Positions 50,764 through 58,265 are shown, counted from the first letter of the stretch. The stretch: DNA of 64,000 nucleotides from UBA1127 sp965261405 (GCA_965261405.1 CBDHDD010000002.1:558001-622000), one strand, 5' to 3'. The notes: generated by a model from the letters alone, not told the origin. Made by a program: numbers and translations.

Positions 50764-52122
50764 CTACCCCCCCAGCAACCCCCGCAACCCCCGCACGTCG
50801 TCGAGCGACTCCAGGTCGCGCACCGCCGCGATGAGCGCGTCCGCCTTCTCCTCGCCCAGCGCCGGCACGAGCAGGTCCCGCGCCTTCCCCTCGACTTCCT
50901 CCGTCGTCATCGGGTTCTCCATCGTCCCCCGCACGGCGACGACGTGGTCGCGGTACGTCGCCCCGTCCGTCGTCGTCACCTCCACGATCGCCTGCCGAGG
51001 GCTCTCCGGCGTCACCAGCGCGTCGTCGCCCACCAGCTCTACCTTCTCCCGGATCGCCAGCATCGCCGGGTCCACGAACCGCTCGTAGTCGTGCGCCGCC
51101 GCGAAGGAGATGCCGCCGTCCACCAGGTACACCGCCATCATGTGCTGCAGGCAGATGTTCGGCATCTCCCGATTGTTGACCGTGCGAGCCCCGCCCACGC
51201 CCATCGTCACCTTGATGTGCTCCACCTCGTCCGGGCGAAGCGGGTGCTCGTCGAGAATGTGCCCCAGCGCGTCCGCCGCCGCCTGAATCGGCGAGCCCAC
51301 GCAGTGCTTTTTGATGTTCGTGCGCATCACCTCGTACCGCTCGCCCAGCTCCCCCACGATCTCCTCCGGGCTCGGCGACGACGAGAACGAGCGGAAGAAG
51401 TTGCGTTCGCCCTCAAAGACGTTCCACACGCCCGTGAACCCCATGTCGACCAACACCGCCGCGGTCACCCCGCTGCGCGCGGGCATCCCCGCAAAGTCGA
51501 ACGCCTTCTCGATGTGGTCGGTGTCCCGCGCCCACGTCGGGATGCCCGACGTCTGTTGCGCCGTGTACGAGATCAGGTAGCGCATTTGGTCCTCGCTCGT
51601 CTCCGTGCAGGCCCCCGCGGCCGTCGCGGCGCCGAACAGGCCGCCGAGGCTGTGGCTGCTGAACCCGCGCTCCGCCTCCAACGTGTACCGTTCGCCGAGT
51701 GAGTGCATGACCCGCGCGCACATGTCGTACCCCAGCACGACGGCATTCAGCAGCCGCCGCCCGGACACGGCGTTCCGCTCGCCCATCGCCAGCGCCGCCG
51801 GCACGATCCCGCACCCCGGGTGCGTCCCCGACGGCGCGTGCGAGTCGTCCGTCTCGTCGGAGTGCGCGAGGAAGCCGTTGGCCATGGCCGCTGTCACCGC
51901 AGTCGTCAGGAACGGCGTCGAGAGCACCTGCGCCTCCTCGGTCCCGCCCTGGCTCCGCGCAAATTCTATGGCGATGCGACCCGGCTCCAGCGCCGCCCCC
52001 GAGACCATCGCCGCCAGCGTGTCCAATATGTGGTGCTTGCCCTTGACCGCCACCTCCGGAGGCAGCGCCGCCTCACGTGCCTGCACCATGTACCGCGCCA
52101 GGGTTTCCATCTCTTCAGCCAT
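50764..52122 (-). CDS. MmgE/PrpD-family protein
   Basis: A 452-residue protein of the 2-methylcitrate dehydratase/cis-aconitate decarboxylase superfamily. The N-terminal all-helical domain begins MAEEMETLARYMVQAREA, with HHILDTLAAMVSGAALEPG, then AHSDETDDSHAPSGTHPG (conserved acidic and His residues near the active site) and a C-terminal domain with KKHCVGSPIQAAADAL. ATG 52122 is chosen over 52182 because AAGGAGG lies seven bases before it. No prpB/prpC is nearby, so a methylcitrate role is not implied. Confidence 0.9.
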   Translation of the reverse strand: MAEEMETLARYMVQAREAALPPEVAVKGKHHILDTLAAMVSGAALEPGRIAIEFARSQGGTEEAQVLSTPFLTTAVTAAMANGFLAHSDETDDSHAPSGTHPGCGIVPAALAMGERNAVSGRRLLNAVVLGYDMCARVMHSLGERYTLEAERGFSSHSLGGLFGAATAAGACTETSEDQMRYLISYTAQQTSGIPTWARDTDHIEKAFDFAGMPARSGVTAAVLVDMGFTGVWNVFEGERNFFRSFSSSPSPEEIVGELGERYEVMRTNIKKHCVGSPIQAAADALGHILDEHPLRPDEVEHIKVTMGVGGARTVNNREMPNICLQHMMAVYLVDGGISFAAAHDYERFVDPAMLAIREKVELVGDDALVTPESPRQAIVEVTTTDGATYRDHVVAVRGTMENPMTTEEVEGKARDLLVPALGEEKADALIAAVRDLESLDDVRGLRGLLGG

Positions 52123-52902
52123 CGGGTTCCTCCTTGCCGAGCGATTCCGCCGCAGTATCAGTCGAGGGCACCCCAGCGTCAATGCGAGGCCACCCTGACA
52201 CGAGCCCTTTGCGCTGACCCCGACACCCCGCTACCCTCGACCCATGGGAAACGCATGCAAGTCCCGCAAACAGCACACCCCCGCCGCGTCCCCGCCGCGG
52301 CGCCCTTCGCCCGCAAGGTCCGCATCGACGACCATGTGCGGTTCGGCCCCTGACAACCGGGGGTTGTACCTACTCTGCAAAAAAATTATTGGGTTTGTAG
52401 CTGAAACGTGCCACGCCAGCTATGATTCCATTGCAAAAACAACCTCCCGCAGGGGCGCCGGGTCGCGTAAGGAGTCCCCCGCCGGACGGGAGAGACTCGT
52501 TTCCACTATTCGCCAAGTTTTCTGCGTAGCTGCAATCCCCCACATCAGCTACCACGCGATTCCAGAAACGAGTTCCCCGCAGCTACGCCAGCCCCGAAAC
52601 GAGTCCCCCGCCGCACGGGAGAGACTCGTTTCCACTATTTGCCAAATTTGCTGCGTAGCTGCAATCCCCCACATCAGCTACGACGCGCTTCCAGAAACGA
52701 GTTCCCCCCAGCTACGCCGGCCCCGAAACGAGTCCCCCTCCGCACGCATTCGGGTACGCGGGACGGAGACGCTCAAATCCTCCAGCGTTAACACTCCCGC
52801 ATTTGGCAAAACTTCACCCTGCGGGTATCCTAAGCACGCCGGTGAGCGCAGCCTGCGCAAAGAGTTTCGTGTGCGTCCCGCGCAACTGGGAAAGGGGTGG
52901 TT
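52123..52902. other. 780-bp gene-free region with structured 129-bp repeats
   Basis: The stretch between the MmgE/PrpD start and the first DsrE-like gene. A 285-codon plus-strand frame stays open through it, but it shows no protein family signature, no ribosome binding site and mostly nonsynonymous changes between repeat copies, so it is treated as non-coding. The repeats are described separately. 52748-52902 would hold the DsrE operon promoter, but no clear -35/-10 pair stands out. Confidence 0.6.
52400..52748. repeat. 129-bp tandem repeats (two near-identical, one diverged)
   Basis: Copy A is 52491-52619 and copy B 52620-52748, about 93% identical. A diverged copy spans about 52400-52490. 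In each intact copy are GTAGCTG/CAGCTAC (52527-52552 in A), ACTCGTTTC (52495-52503) pairing GAAACGAGT (52565-52573), and GCGTAGCTGC (52524-52533) pairing GCAGCTACGC (52579-52588). The order of the arms is interleaved. Confidence 0.85.
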
Positions 52903-53238
52903 ATGGCTGACTATCTGTTGGTGGAGTCCCGGGACCCGTTTGAATACGCCGATGCATCCTACTTCTACCAGATGGCGGAAGACCTCTGTAAAGCCGGCAA
53001 CAACGTCACATTCTTCCTGGTGCAGAACGGCGTCATCATGGCGCGGCAGGGCATCAGCAACGACGCCATCGCGAGGCTCCAAAGCGCTGCGCCTTCCGTG
53101 AAGGTCCTGGCCGACGAGTTTTCGCTGCGGGAGCGGGCCATTTCAGCCGACAAGCTGGCCGATGGCGTGGCCTCGTCCGACGTCGACGAGCTTGTCGACA
53201 TGCTCGCAGTTCCCGGCGTCAAGGCCGTCTGGCACTAG
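52903..53238 (+). CDS. DsrE/TusD-fold protein without the sulfur-carrier Cys (1 of 3)
   Basis: A 111-residue DsrEFH-like protein (YLLVESRDPFEYADASYFYQ, DLCKAGNNVTFFLVQNGVIM, VKVLADEFSLRERAI). In TusD/DsrE the motif after this third strand holds the active Cys; here the matching position in VKVLADEF is Ala, and the only Cys (EDLC) is in a helix. ATG 52903 is preferred to GTG 52897, which overlaps the AAAGGGG Shine-Dalgarno. It starts the three-gene DsrE-like cluster. Confidence 0.78.
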   Translation: MADYLLVESRDPFEYADASYFYQMAEDLCKAGNNVTFFLVQNGVIMARQGISNDAIARLQSAAPSVKVLADEFSLRERAISADKLADGVASSDVDELVDMLAVPGVKAVWH

Positions 53239-53276
53239 CCCTCGCGAGTCCCATCGCTAGCAAAAGGAGTACTGCA

Positions 53277-53693
53277 ATGACAACGTCCGGAGATAAGACG
53301 ATCACCATCGCCCTCATGGACCCGCCCTACGAGTCCGGCACAACGACGACGGCCCTTCGCGTGGTCGACGCCGCCCTGCGCAAGGGCATCAACGTCAACG
53401 TCTTTGCCTATGAGGGCGCCGTGAACATGACCATGAAGGCACAGGCCGCGCACCCCAACCCCGTCAAGGGCACATCTATCGAGGAGCAGGACCACCCCAG
53501 CTCGTCCCGGTTCATCGCGGGCCTGTTTGAGCTGGCCCAGTCCGGACCCAAGCTCGACTGGGTCAACTGCGGCCTCTGCGTCGACGAACGCGGTGCCGGC
53601 GACTGGATCGAAGGCCCGCGGCGCGGCGGCCCCGGTGACCTTTTCAAGATGTCTCAGGCGAGCACCAACACCCTGATCATCGGGACGCGCTAG
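53277..53693 (+). CDS. DsrE/TusD-like sulfur carrier candidate (2 of 3)
   Basis: A 138-residue DsrE-like protein (TITIALMDPPYESGTTTTAL, RKGINVNVFAYEGAVNMTM). The segment WVNCGLCVDERGAG carries Cys98 and Cys101 followed by RG, the position of the persulfide-carrying Cys of DsrE/TusD. It is the only one of the three neighbours with Cys at this point. AAAGGAG is six bases before the ATG. It probably forms a complex with the two flanking DsrE-like proteins. No dsrC, dsrAB, tusA or mnmA is in the window. Confidence 0.82.
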   Translation: MTTSGDKTITIALMDPPYESGTTTTALRVVDAALRKGINVNVFAYEGAVNMTMKAQAAHPNPVKGTSIEEQDHPSSSRFIAGLFELAQSGPKLDWVNCGLCVDERGAGDWIEGPRRGGPGDLFKMSQASTNTLIIGTR

Positions 53694-53707
53694 CCGCCAC
53701 GTCTTCC

Positions 53708-53728
53708 CCTTCCCCCTCAGGGGGAAGG
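53708..53728. repeat. 9-bp stem with 3-base loop between DsrE-like genes 2 and 3
   Basis: CCTTCCCCC (53708-53716) pairs with GGGGGAAGG (53720-53728), continuing GTTGGGATGGGGGC. It sits 15 bp after the second DsrE-like stop. It may reduce read-through to gene 3 or stabilise the upstream mRNA, and looks like another dispersed element. Confidence 0.6.
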
Positions 53729-53774
53729 TTGGGATGGGGGCAAGCGCTAACCAGAATATATCTAGGAGGCAGAC

Positions 53775-54158
53775 ATGCCCGGCATTCTTTCCGTTGTGGA
53801 GAGGGCTTACCACGGCACTATTGAAGAGCAGGACGACACCATCCTGTGGGTGAGTCACATGCTCAAGAACGCGGGCGCGGACCTCTCCGTGCTGCTGCGA
53901 AGCAACGCCGTCAACTACGCCGTCAAGGGGCAGGACGCCAGCGGCCTGACCATCGGCGGCGTTGAGTTGAGCGTCCCGCCCCGCTTGGATGACGACGTCA
54001 TCGCGCTGGCCAAGTCCGGCGCCCCCGTCTACGTAGTCGCCGAGGACCTCGCCGACCGCGGCATCTCCACCGACGACCTGTGCGAGGGCGTGCAGACCGT
54101 CTCGCGCTCGGATCTCGCCAAGCTCTTCGACGACCACGACGCCATCTGGCACTGGTAG
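53775..54158 (+). CDS. DsrE/DsrH-like protein without the sulfur-carrier Cys (3 of 3)
   Basis: A 127-residue DsrEFH-type protein (TIEEQDDTILWVSHMLKNAG, ADLSVLLRSNAVNYAVKGQD, APVYVVAEDLADRGI). The motif before RGI, where TusD has Cys, reads VVAEDLAD; there is no Cys in the protein. The final VSRSDLAKLFDDHDAIWHW ends in the same aromatic-His style as gene 1 (VKAVWH). AGGAGGC lies before the ATG, after the GC-rich stem-loop between genes 2 and 3. Confidence 0.8.
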   Translation: MPGILSVVERAYHGTIEEQDDTILWVSHMLKNAGADLSVLLRSNAVNYAVKGQDASGLTIGGVELSVPPRLDDDVIALAKSGAPVYVVAEDLADRGISTDDLCEGVQTVSRSDLAKLFDDHDAIWHW

Positions 54159-54216
54159 CGGCGGCTGCCGGAGCCTTGGAAAAACGGTCTCCCACTCGCG
54201 GCGGCAGACGCTGCCA

Positions 54217-54241
54217 CGCCTGAGCGAAGCGCACTCAGGCG
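54217..54241 (+). terminator. Stem-loop after the DsrE-like cluster
   Basis: CGCCTGAG (54217-54224) pairs perfectly with CTCAGGCG (54234-54241), 60 bases beyond the last DsrE-like stop, followed by GCGGTTAGTG. The T-tract is poor. Confidence 0.5.
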
Positions 54242-54362
54242 GCGGTTAGTGTTTCACACTGAATCTGGGACATCGGAAGACCGGATGGGGCGGATCGGCA
54301 TCACACTGGAGTGGGAAGGTATCCAACGCTAGGCAGGACCACCGCGTGGAGGACAACGGTCA

Positions 54363-54833
54363 ATGACCAGTCTGGACTTAGCGTATGACCAAATCCAGGC
54401 TTCTTATGACCGTGCCATGCATCGCCTAAACTCCGTGGAGAGCCGCGTGCAGGTGCTCATGGCCTTCTCCGCCACCTTTTTGCTGACCGGGCCAGCGCTC
54501 GTAGCCCTCTCTAAGGCCAACCTCGATTTCACCTCTTGGTGGTTTGGGGGCGCCATCGGGCTTGCCGTCATCAACTTAGCTATTGGCGCAGTTGTTCGTA
54601 TACGAGGGGAGCTCCAACTCCCTGAGCCTCATACCGTTGACACCCTGTGGCTCAAGCTGCAACCTGAGGAATTCAAAGAGGAGTCTCTTATTTGGGCTCA
54701 CACCCACTTCGAGGAGAACCGAAGCTTAGTCAACGGAAAGGGAAGATGGGCCGCCGCAATGACACTCATCTTCCTTGCAGAGATTCTCGGCTTAGCCAAA
54801 TGGGGGCTGGACCAGCTAGGCGGGCTTGGTTAA
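54363..54833 (+). CDS. Small three-helix membrane protein, SLATT/PycTM-like layout
   Basis: A 156-residue protein that I do not recognise by family. A helical N-terminus (DQIQASYDRAMHRLNSVESR) leads into hydrophobic segments at residues 31-50 and 59-80, then a soluble loop (about 81-128) and a third helix (129-149, WAAAMTLIFLAEILGLAKWG). This order of two helices, a soluble middle and a last helix resembles the SLATT and Pycsar-effector membrane domains, but no cyclase or other defence partner is adjacent. It is AT-richer than flanking genes. GAGGA is about ten bases before the ATG. Confidence 0.55.
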   Translation: MTSLDLAYDQIQASYDRAMHRLNSVESRVQVLMAFSATFLLTGPALVALSKANLDFTSWWFGGAIGLAVINLAIGAVVRIRGELQLPEPHTVDTLWLKLQPEEFKEESLIWAHTHFEENRSLVNGKGRWAAAMTLIFLAEILGLAKWGLDQLGGLG

Positions 54834-54849
54834 GCCCGCCCAACCTGAA

Positions 54850-54960
54850 CTAGACGCTCTTGAAACCCTTCCCAGGGTTGGGGGTCTTGGGAGGCCTCTC
54901 TGTAGCTGAACTTGATTGGGACTGCTCTTGCGGCTTCTCTGACTCTTTGGCAGCCATCAT
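54850..54960 (-). CDS. Predicted 36-residue disordered small protein
   Basis: A short frame on the minus strand: MMAAKESEKPQEQSQSSSAT, then a Pro/Lys-rich end finishing GKGFKSV. The start is a pair of ATG codons directly after GGGGAGGCAT, a strong Shine-Dalgarno three to six bases away. A TATAAAT lies a few bases before it. The composition (Ser, Gln, Glu, Lys, Pro) is of a disordered peptide. No family is recognised. It converges with the three-helix membrane protein gene. Confidence 0.4.
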   Translation of the reverse strand: MMAAKESEKPQEQSQSSSATERPPKTPNPGKGFKSV

Positions 54961-55153
54961 ATGCCTCCCCTATTTATACCGGAAAACGTAATCACATTAT
55001 GGAATCGCTGGTGTGAGCTTGTAAACCCCTGACCCATCCTGATAGCAGGTGACGCATCACTTGGAATCTGGTGGGGGGTGCCGTATTTGACAGTTATCTC
55101 AGTGCCTACCTATAATACGTGTGACTTTGCGCCTTTAAGGAGTCTTTACATCT
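54961..55153. other. Gap with the rpsP promoter
   Basis: Together with the 36-codon frame this is the 320-bp stretch between the membrane protein gene and rpsP. Apart from the rpsP promoter at 55087-55116 nothing else is seen. Confidence 0.5.
55087..55116 (+). promoter_or_regulatory. Consensus sigma70 promoter of rpsP operon
   Basis: TTGACA (55087-55092), an 18-base spacer and TATAAT (55111-55116), both hexamers perfect. The rpsP ATG is 37 bases downstream, with AAGGAG at 55137-55142. This is the strongest promoter recognised in the window. Confidence 0.85.
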
Positions 55154-55402
55154 ATGTTGCGAATCCGGCTTCGCCGAATGGGAAAGAAAAAGCAGCCTAG
55201 TTACCGTGTGGTGGTCATGGACGCCCGGTCCCCCCGGGACGGTGGCTACATAGACCAGGTTGGCTTCTACGACCCCCGGACGGAACCGGCGACCGTTCAG
55301 ATTGATGCTGATAAGACGCTGGCGTGGATGAAGAATGGCGCCCAACCTTCCGAGCCGGTGCAACGCCTGCTGCGGAACCTGGGAGTGCTGGAGAAGGCAT
55401 AA
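55154..55402 (+). CDS. rpsP: 30S ribosomal protein S16
   Basis: An 82-residue protein (MLRIRLRRMGKKKQPSYRVV, then DARSPRDGGYIDQVGFYDP) of the normal S16 length. It assembles in the 5' domain of 16S rRNA. It opens the conserved rpsP-khpA-rimM set behind a consensus promoter. The gap to khpA is three bases. Confidence 0.97.
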   Translation: MLRIRLRRMGKKKQPSYRVVVMDARSPRDGGYIDQVGFYDPRTEPATVQIDADKTLAWMKNGAQPSEPVQRLLRNLGVLEKA

Positions 55403-55405
55403 CCC

Positions 55406-55633
55406 ATGCGTGAGCTTATCGAGTACATTGCCAAGTCCCTCGCGCACAACCCCGATGCCGTCAAGGTGACTCAGGTCGAGGAGGAAGGCGTCTATGTCAT
55501 CCAACTCGACGTGGACCCTGACGACAAGGGGCGCATCATCGGTAAGCAGGGCCGCGTCGCCGAAGCCATGCGCGTCCTGTTGCGCGTGGTTGCCATCAAG
55601 CAAGGCGTCCGCGCGTCCCTCCAGATCCTGTAG
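55406..55633 (+). CDS. khpA: KH-domain RNA-binding protein KhpA
   Basis: A 75-residue single KH-domain protein. DDKGRIIGKQGRVAEAMR holds the GxxG loop (GKQG) that contacts RNA, followed by LRVVAIKQGVRASLQIL. It begins MRELIEYIAKSLAHNPDAVK, the standard start. KhpA is encoded next to rpsP in many bacteria and partners KhpB in translation and cell-wall control. The start lies three bases after the rpsP stop. Confidence 0.94.
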   Translation: MRELIEYIAKSLAHNPDAVKVTQVEEEGVYVIQLDVDPDDKGRIIGKQGRVAEAMRVLLRVVAIKQGVRASLQIL

Positions 55634-55653
55634 CCCCCGCGGCTAGCCCGCAC

Positions 55654-56181
55654 GTGCCCATGCAATCTTCGCCGACAGACCCTACCCCGCAGCCCGAGCG
55701 TTTGGCCGCCGCGCGCGTCCTTGGCCCTTGGGGCCGCCACGGCCAACTCCGCATCGCCTCCCTGAGTGGCGTCCCGGACCGCTTCGCCCCCGGTGCGCGC
55801 TTCCTCGTCCGCGACCAGGCCTACGTGAGCGAGGGCTTCTCGGAGCAGGGTAAGGCGCTCCTCATCAAGCTCCAGGGCATCGACACCCGGTGGGACGCCG
55901 AAGACTTGCGCGGCGCAATCCTCGAAACGCTCCTTGAAGAGGCGCCGGAACTGCCGGAGGGCTCCTACTACCATCACCAGATCATCGGTCTCGCCGTGCG
56001 CACCACGGACGGCCGCGACCTCGGCACCCTGGCGGACATCATCGAGACAGGCAGCAACGACGTATACGTCGTGCAAGGCCCGGACGGCGAGGCCCTCATC
56101 CCCGCCATCCCCGACGTCGTGCAGGACGTTGACATCAGCGGCGGCGTAATTACCGTGGAGGCTGTGCCGGGGCTGCTTTGA
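55654..56181 (+). CDS. rimM: 16S rRNA processing protein RimM
   Basis: A 175-residue ribosome maturation factor for the 30S head. The N-terminal barrel (RVLGPWGRHGQLRIASLSGV, then the DRFAPGARFLVR region) and the C-terminal PRC-barrel (YYHHQIIGLAVRTTDGRDLG, NDVYVVQGPDGEALIPAIPD) are both complete. The start is uncertain: GTG 55654 or ATG 55660, with no clear Shine-Dalgarno. It completes the rpsP-khpA-rimM group; trmD, often next, is absent here and yebC follows. Confidence 0.93.
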   Translation: MPMQSSPTDPTPQPERLAAARVLGPWGRHGQLRIASLSGVPDRFAPGARFLVRDQAYVSEGFSEQGKALLIKLQGIDTRWDAEDLRGAILETLLEEAPELPEGSYYHHQIIGLAVRTTDGRDLGTLADIIETGSNDVYVVQGPDGEALIPAIPDVVQDVDISGGVITVEAVPGLL

Positions 56182-56234
56182 CCTCGCATGGGGCCGCCTG
56201 TAGAATTGCAGCAAGAACCACAGAGGAGGTGGCC

Positions 56235-56993
56235 GTGAGCGGACACTCCAAATGGTCCACCATCAAGCACCAGAAGGGTGCGGCGGACGCCAAGCGCGGC
56301 CAGCTGTTTACACGCCTGACCAAGGAGATCGCCGTGGCCGCCAAGGCCGGCGGCGGCGACCCGGTCATGAACCCACGCCTGCGTCTTGCCATGCAGCAGG
56401 CCAGGCAGAACAACATGCCCCTCGACAACATTGAGCGCGCCATCAAACGCGCCACCGGCCAGTTAGACGGCCAAGTCGAGCTTGAGGAGCTTGTCTACGA
56501 GGGCTTCGGCCCCGGCGGCGCCGCAATCCTCGTCCTCGCCGTGACCGACAACCGCAACCGTGCCTCGTCCGAGGTGCGCAACATCTTCGACCGCAACAAC
56601 GGCAAGATGGGGCAAGTCGGCTCCGTCGGCTGGATGTTTGAGCAGAAGGGCGTCATCACCCTGCAGCTCTCCGAGGAGCAGATGGAGGCGGCAGAGCTGC
56701 TGGCCATCGAGCACGGCGCGGAGGAAATCACCAACGACGACACCACGCTTGAGGTCCGCACGGCGCCGCAGGAATTCGAGGCCGTCCGCCAGGCGCTGGA
56801 GGATGCAGGCCTGATGGCCCTCTCCGCAGAGGTGACCCATGTGCCGACCACCCAGGCCGGCCTCGACGAGCGCGCCGCCGAACAGACGCTCAAGCTGCTT
56901 GACCGCCTGGAGGGCTTGGACGACGTCCAGAAGGTCGTCACCAACGCCGACTTCCCGGAAGCCGTCCTGGAAAAGTACGCGACGGCAGCCTAG
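56235..56993 (+). CDS. YebC/PmpR-family regulatory/translation factor
   Basis: A 252-residue YebC-family protein (SGHSKWSTIKHQKGAADAKR, then MNPRLRLAMQQARQNNMPLD and YEGFGPGGAAILVLAVTDN). The family has been described both as a DNA-binding regulator and as a ribosome-associated factor relieving stalling at proline stretches. The frame is open to 56178, but GTG 56235 follows GAGGAGGT at five bases and matches the family N-terminus. ruvC follows 5 bp later; yebC-ruvC-ruvA is a conserved order. Confidence 0.94.
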   Translation: MSGHSKWSTIKHQKGAADAKRGQLFTRLTKEIAVAAKAGGGDPVMNPRLRLAMQQARQNNMPLDNIERAIKRATGQLDGQVELEELVYEGFGPGGAAILVLAVTDNRNRASSEVRNIFDRNNGKMGQVGSVGWMFEQKGVITLQLSEEQMEAAELLAIEHGAEEITNDDTTLEVRTAPQEFEAVRQALEDAGLMALSAEVTHVPTTQAGLDERAAEQTLKLLDRLEGLDDVQKVVTNADFPEAVLEKYATAA

Positions 56994-56998
56994 GCGCC

Positions 56999-57520
56999 AT
57001 GGGCCAACGCATCTTCGGCATTGACCCGGGCACGTTGCAGTTCGGCTACGGCCTGCTGGAAGCCGAGCACGGCGATGCCACCTACGTCACCGCGGGCGTC
57101 ATCAAGGCGCCCCGGTCCCTCGAAATCGGCGTGCGCCTTTATCTCATACACACCGAGCTTCTGTCCCTGCTCAAAACGTGGAGCCCCGACATCATTGCAG
57201 TAGAGGAACCCTTCGTGCCGCCGGAGGTCAGCAGCCGCGGCGGCCACCGGACCAGCATCCGCTCCGCGATGGCCGTTGGGCAGGCGCAAGCGGTGGCATT
57301 GTTGGCAGCCGCCCACTATGGCCTACCGGTCTTTCGCTACGCGCCCACGCAGGTAAAGAGCACCGTGTCCGGCTACGGCCAGGGCAGCAAGCAGCAGGTG
57401 GCGGCCATGGTGGGACTCTTGTTAAATTTGCCCAAGCCACCCGAGCCCGCGGACGCCGCCGACGCCCTTGCCGTGGCCCTCTGCTACCTGCAGCAGGAGC
57501 GGCTCAACTCCATGGTGTAG
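56999..57520 (+). CDS. ruvC: Crossover junction endodeoxyribonuclease RuvC
   Basis: A 173-residue Holliday junction resolvase. The catalytic acidic residues are visible: Asp in FGIDPGTLQFG, Glu in IAVEEPFV, and the C-terminal pair in PADAADALAVALCYLQ. It works on junctions held by RuvAB. It starts five bases after yebC and precedes ruvA by 85 bp. Confidence 0.95.
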   Translation: MGQRIFGIDPGTLQFGYGLLEAEHGDATYVTAGVIKAPRSLEIGVRLYLIHTELLSLLKTWSPDIIAVEEPFVPPEVSSRGGHRTSIRSAMAVGQAQAVALLAAAHYGLPVFRYAPTQVKSTVSGYGQGSKQQVAAMVGLLLNLPKPPEPADAADALAVALCYLQQERLNSMV

Positions 57521-57562
57521 ACAAGGGGCGGCCACAGTCTAAGTGGACGACGGGCCGCCAAC

Positions 57563-57604
57563 GACGTGAGAGGTTAGCTCGAAGACGTGAGAGGTTAGCT
57601 CGAA
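57563..57604 (+). repeat. Two perfect 21-bp tandem repeats in the ruvA leader
   Basis: Units of GACGTGAGAGGTTAGCTCGA plus A at 57563-57583 and 57584-57604, identical, ending one base before the ruvA ATG region. Each carries GAGAGG, so two possible ribosome-binding sites are set 21 bases apart. Confidence 0.85.
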
Positions 57605-57605
57605 G

Positions 57606-58187
57606 ATGATTGCGGGTGTACGCGGGAACCTGGAGGCTGTCGGCCCTGACTGGGTGGTCGTGGGCGTACACGGCATCAGCCTGCGCGTGTCCGTGCCTTC
57701 CTCGGTCGTCCCCGGCCTCGGCGCCATAGGCACGCCGGTCCACCTGCACACCCATCTCGTGGTCCGTGACGACGCCCTGGAGCTGCACGGCTTCCCAAGC
57801 GACGACGCCCTCCGCCTCTTCACCATGCTCATCGGCATATCCGGCATCGGGCCGCGTCTCGCCCACTCCATGCTCTCCTCGATGCCCGTCGAGACGTTGG
57901 TCGCCGCCATCGCCGCCGGCGACACCAAGGCATTGGCGCAAGCGCCGGGGCTCGGGCAGCGCACCGCAGCCCGAGTTGTCATTGAGCTCAAAGACAAGCT
58001 GGACATGGGCTTTGGCAGCGGCGCGTCGATGGGAGTCAGCTTCGGCGCGGGAGACGCCGTCACAGAGGCGCTGCAGGCGTTGGGCTACTCGGCCATCGAA
58101 GCGCGCCAAGCCGTAGTCGGCGGTGACGCCACGCTCCCCGTCGAGGAGCAAGTGCGGCAGGCGCTCCAGCGCTTCGCGCAGCGGTAA
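57606..58187 (+). CDS. ruvA: Holliday junction DNA helicase subunit RuvA
   Basis: A 193-residue RuvA with three domains: the N-terminal OB fold (MIAGVRGNLEAVGPDWVVVG), the helix-hairpin-helix region (LIGISGIGPRLAHSMLSSMP and KALAQAPGLGQRTAARVVIE) and a C-terminal domain III (VTEALQALGYSAIEARQAV) that contacts RuvB. Length is normal. Its ATG follows two tandem 21-bp repeats. Confidence 0.95.
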   Translation: MIAGVRGNLEAVGPDWVVVGVHGISLRVSVPSSVVPGLGAIGTPVHLHTHLVVRDDALELHGFPSDDALRLFTMLIGISGIGPRLAHSMLSSMPVETLVAAIAAGDTKALAQAPGLGQRTAARVVIELKDKLDMGFGSGASMGVSFGAGDAVTEALQALGYSAIEARQAVVGGDATLPVEEQVRQALQRFAQR

Positions 58188-58265
58188 ACCTCGCTCCGCA
58201 CTAACGGAAGCATCTCACCGCTACCGCTCAACCACGGGTACGGGAATCTCACACTCCGAGGGCAA

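Noticed and set aside
52400..52748. CRISPR array
   Set aside because: The units are 129 bp, tandem without unique spacers, and no cas gene is present. The 21-bp repeats at 46.1 and 57.5 kb also have no spacers.
52244..53101. 285-codon open frame through the 129-bp repeats
   Set aside because: No ribosome-binding site, no family signature, mostly nonsynonymous changes between repeat copies, and it overlaps the DsrE-like gene out of frame. It is better explained by a repeat length divisible by three.
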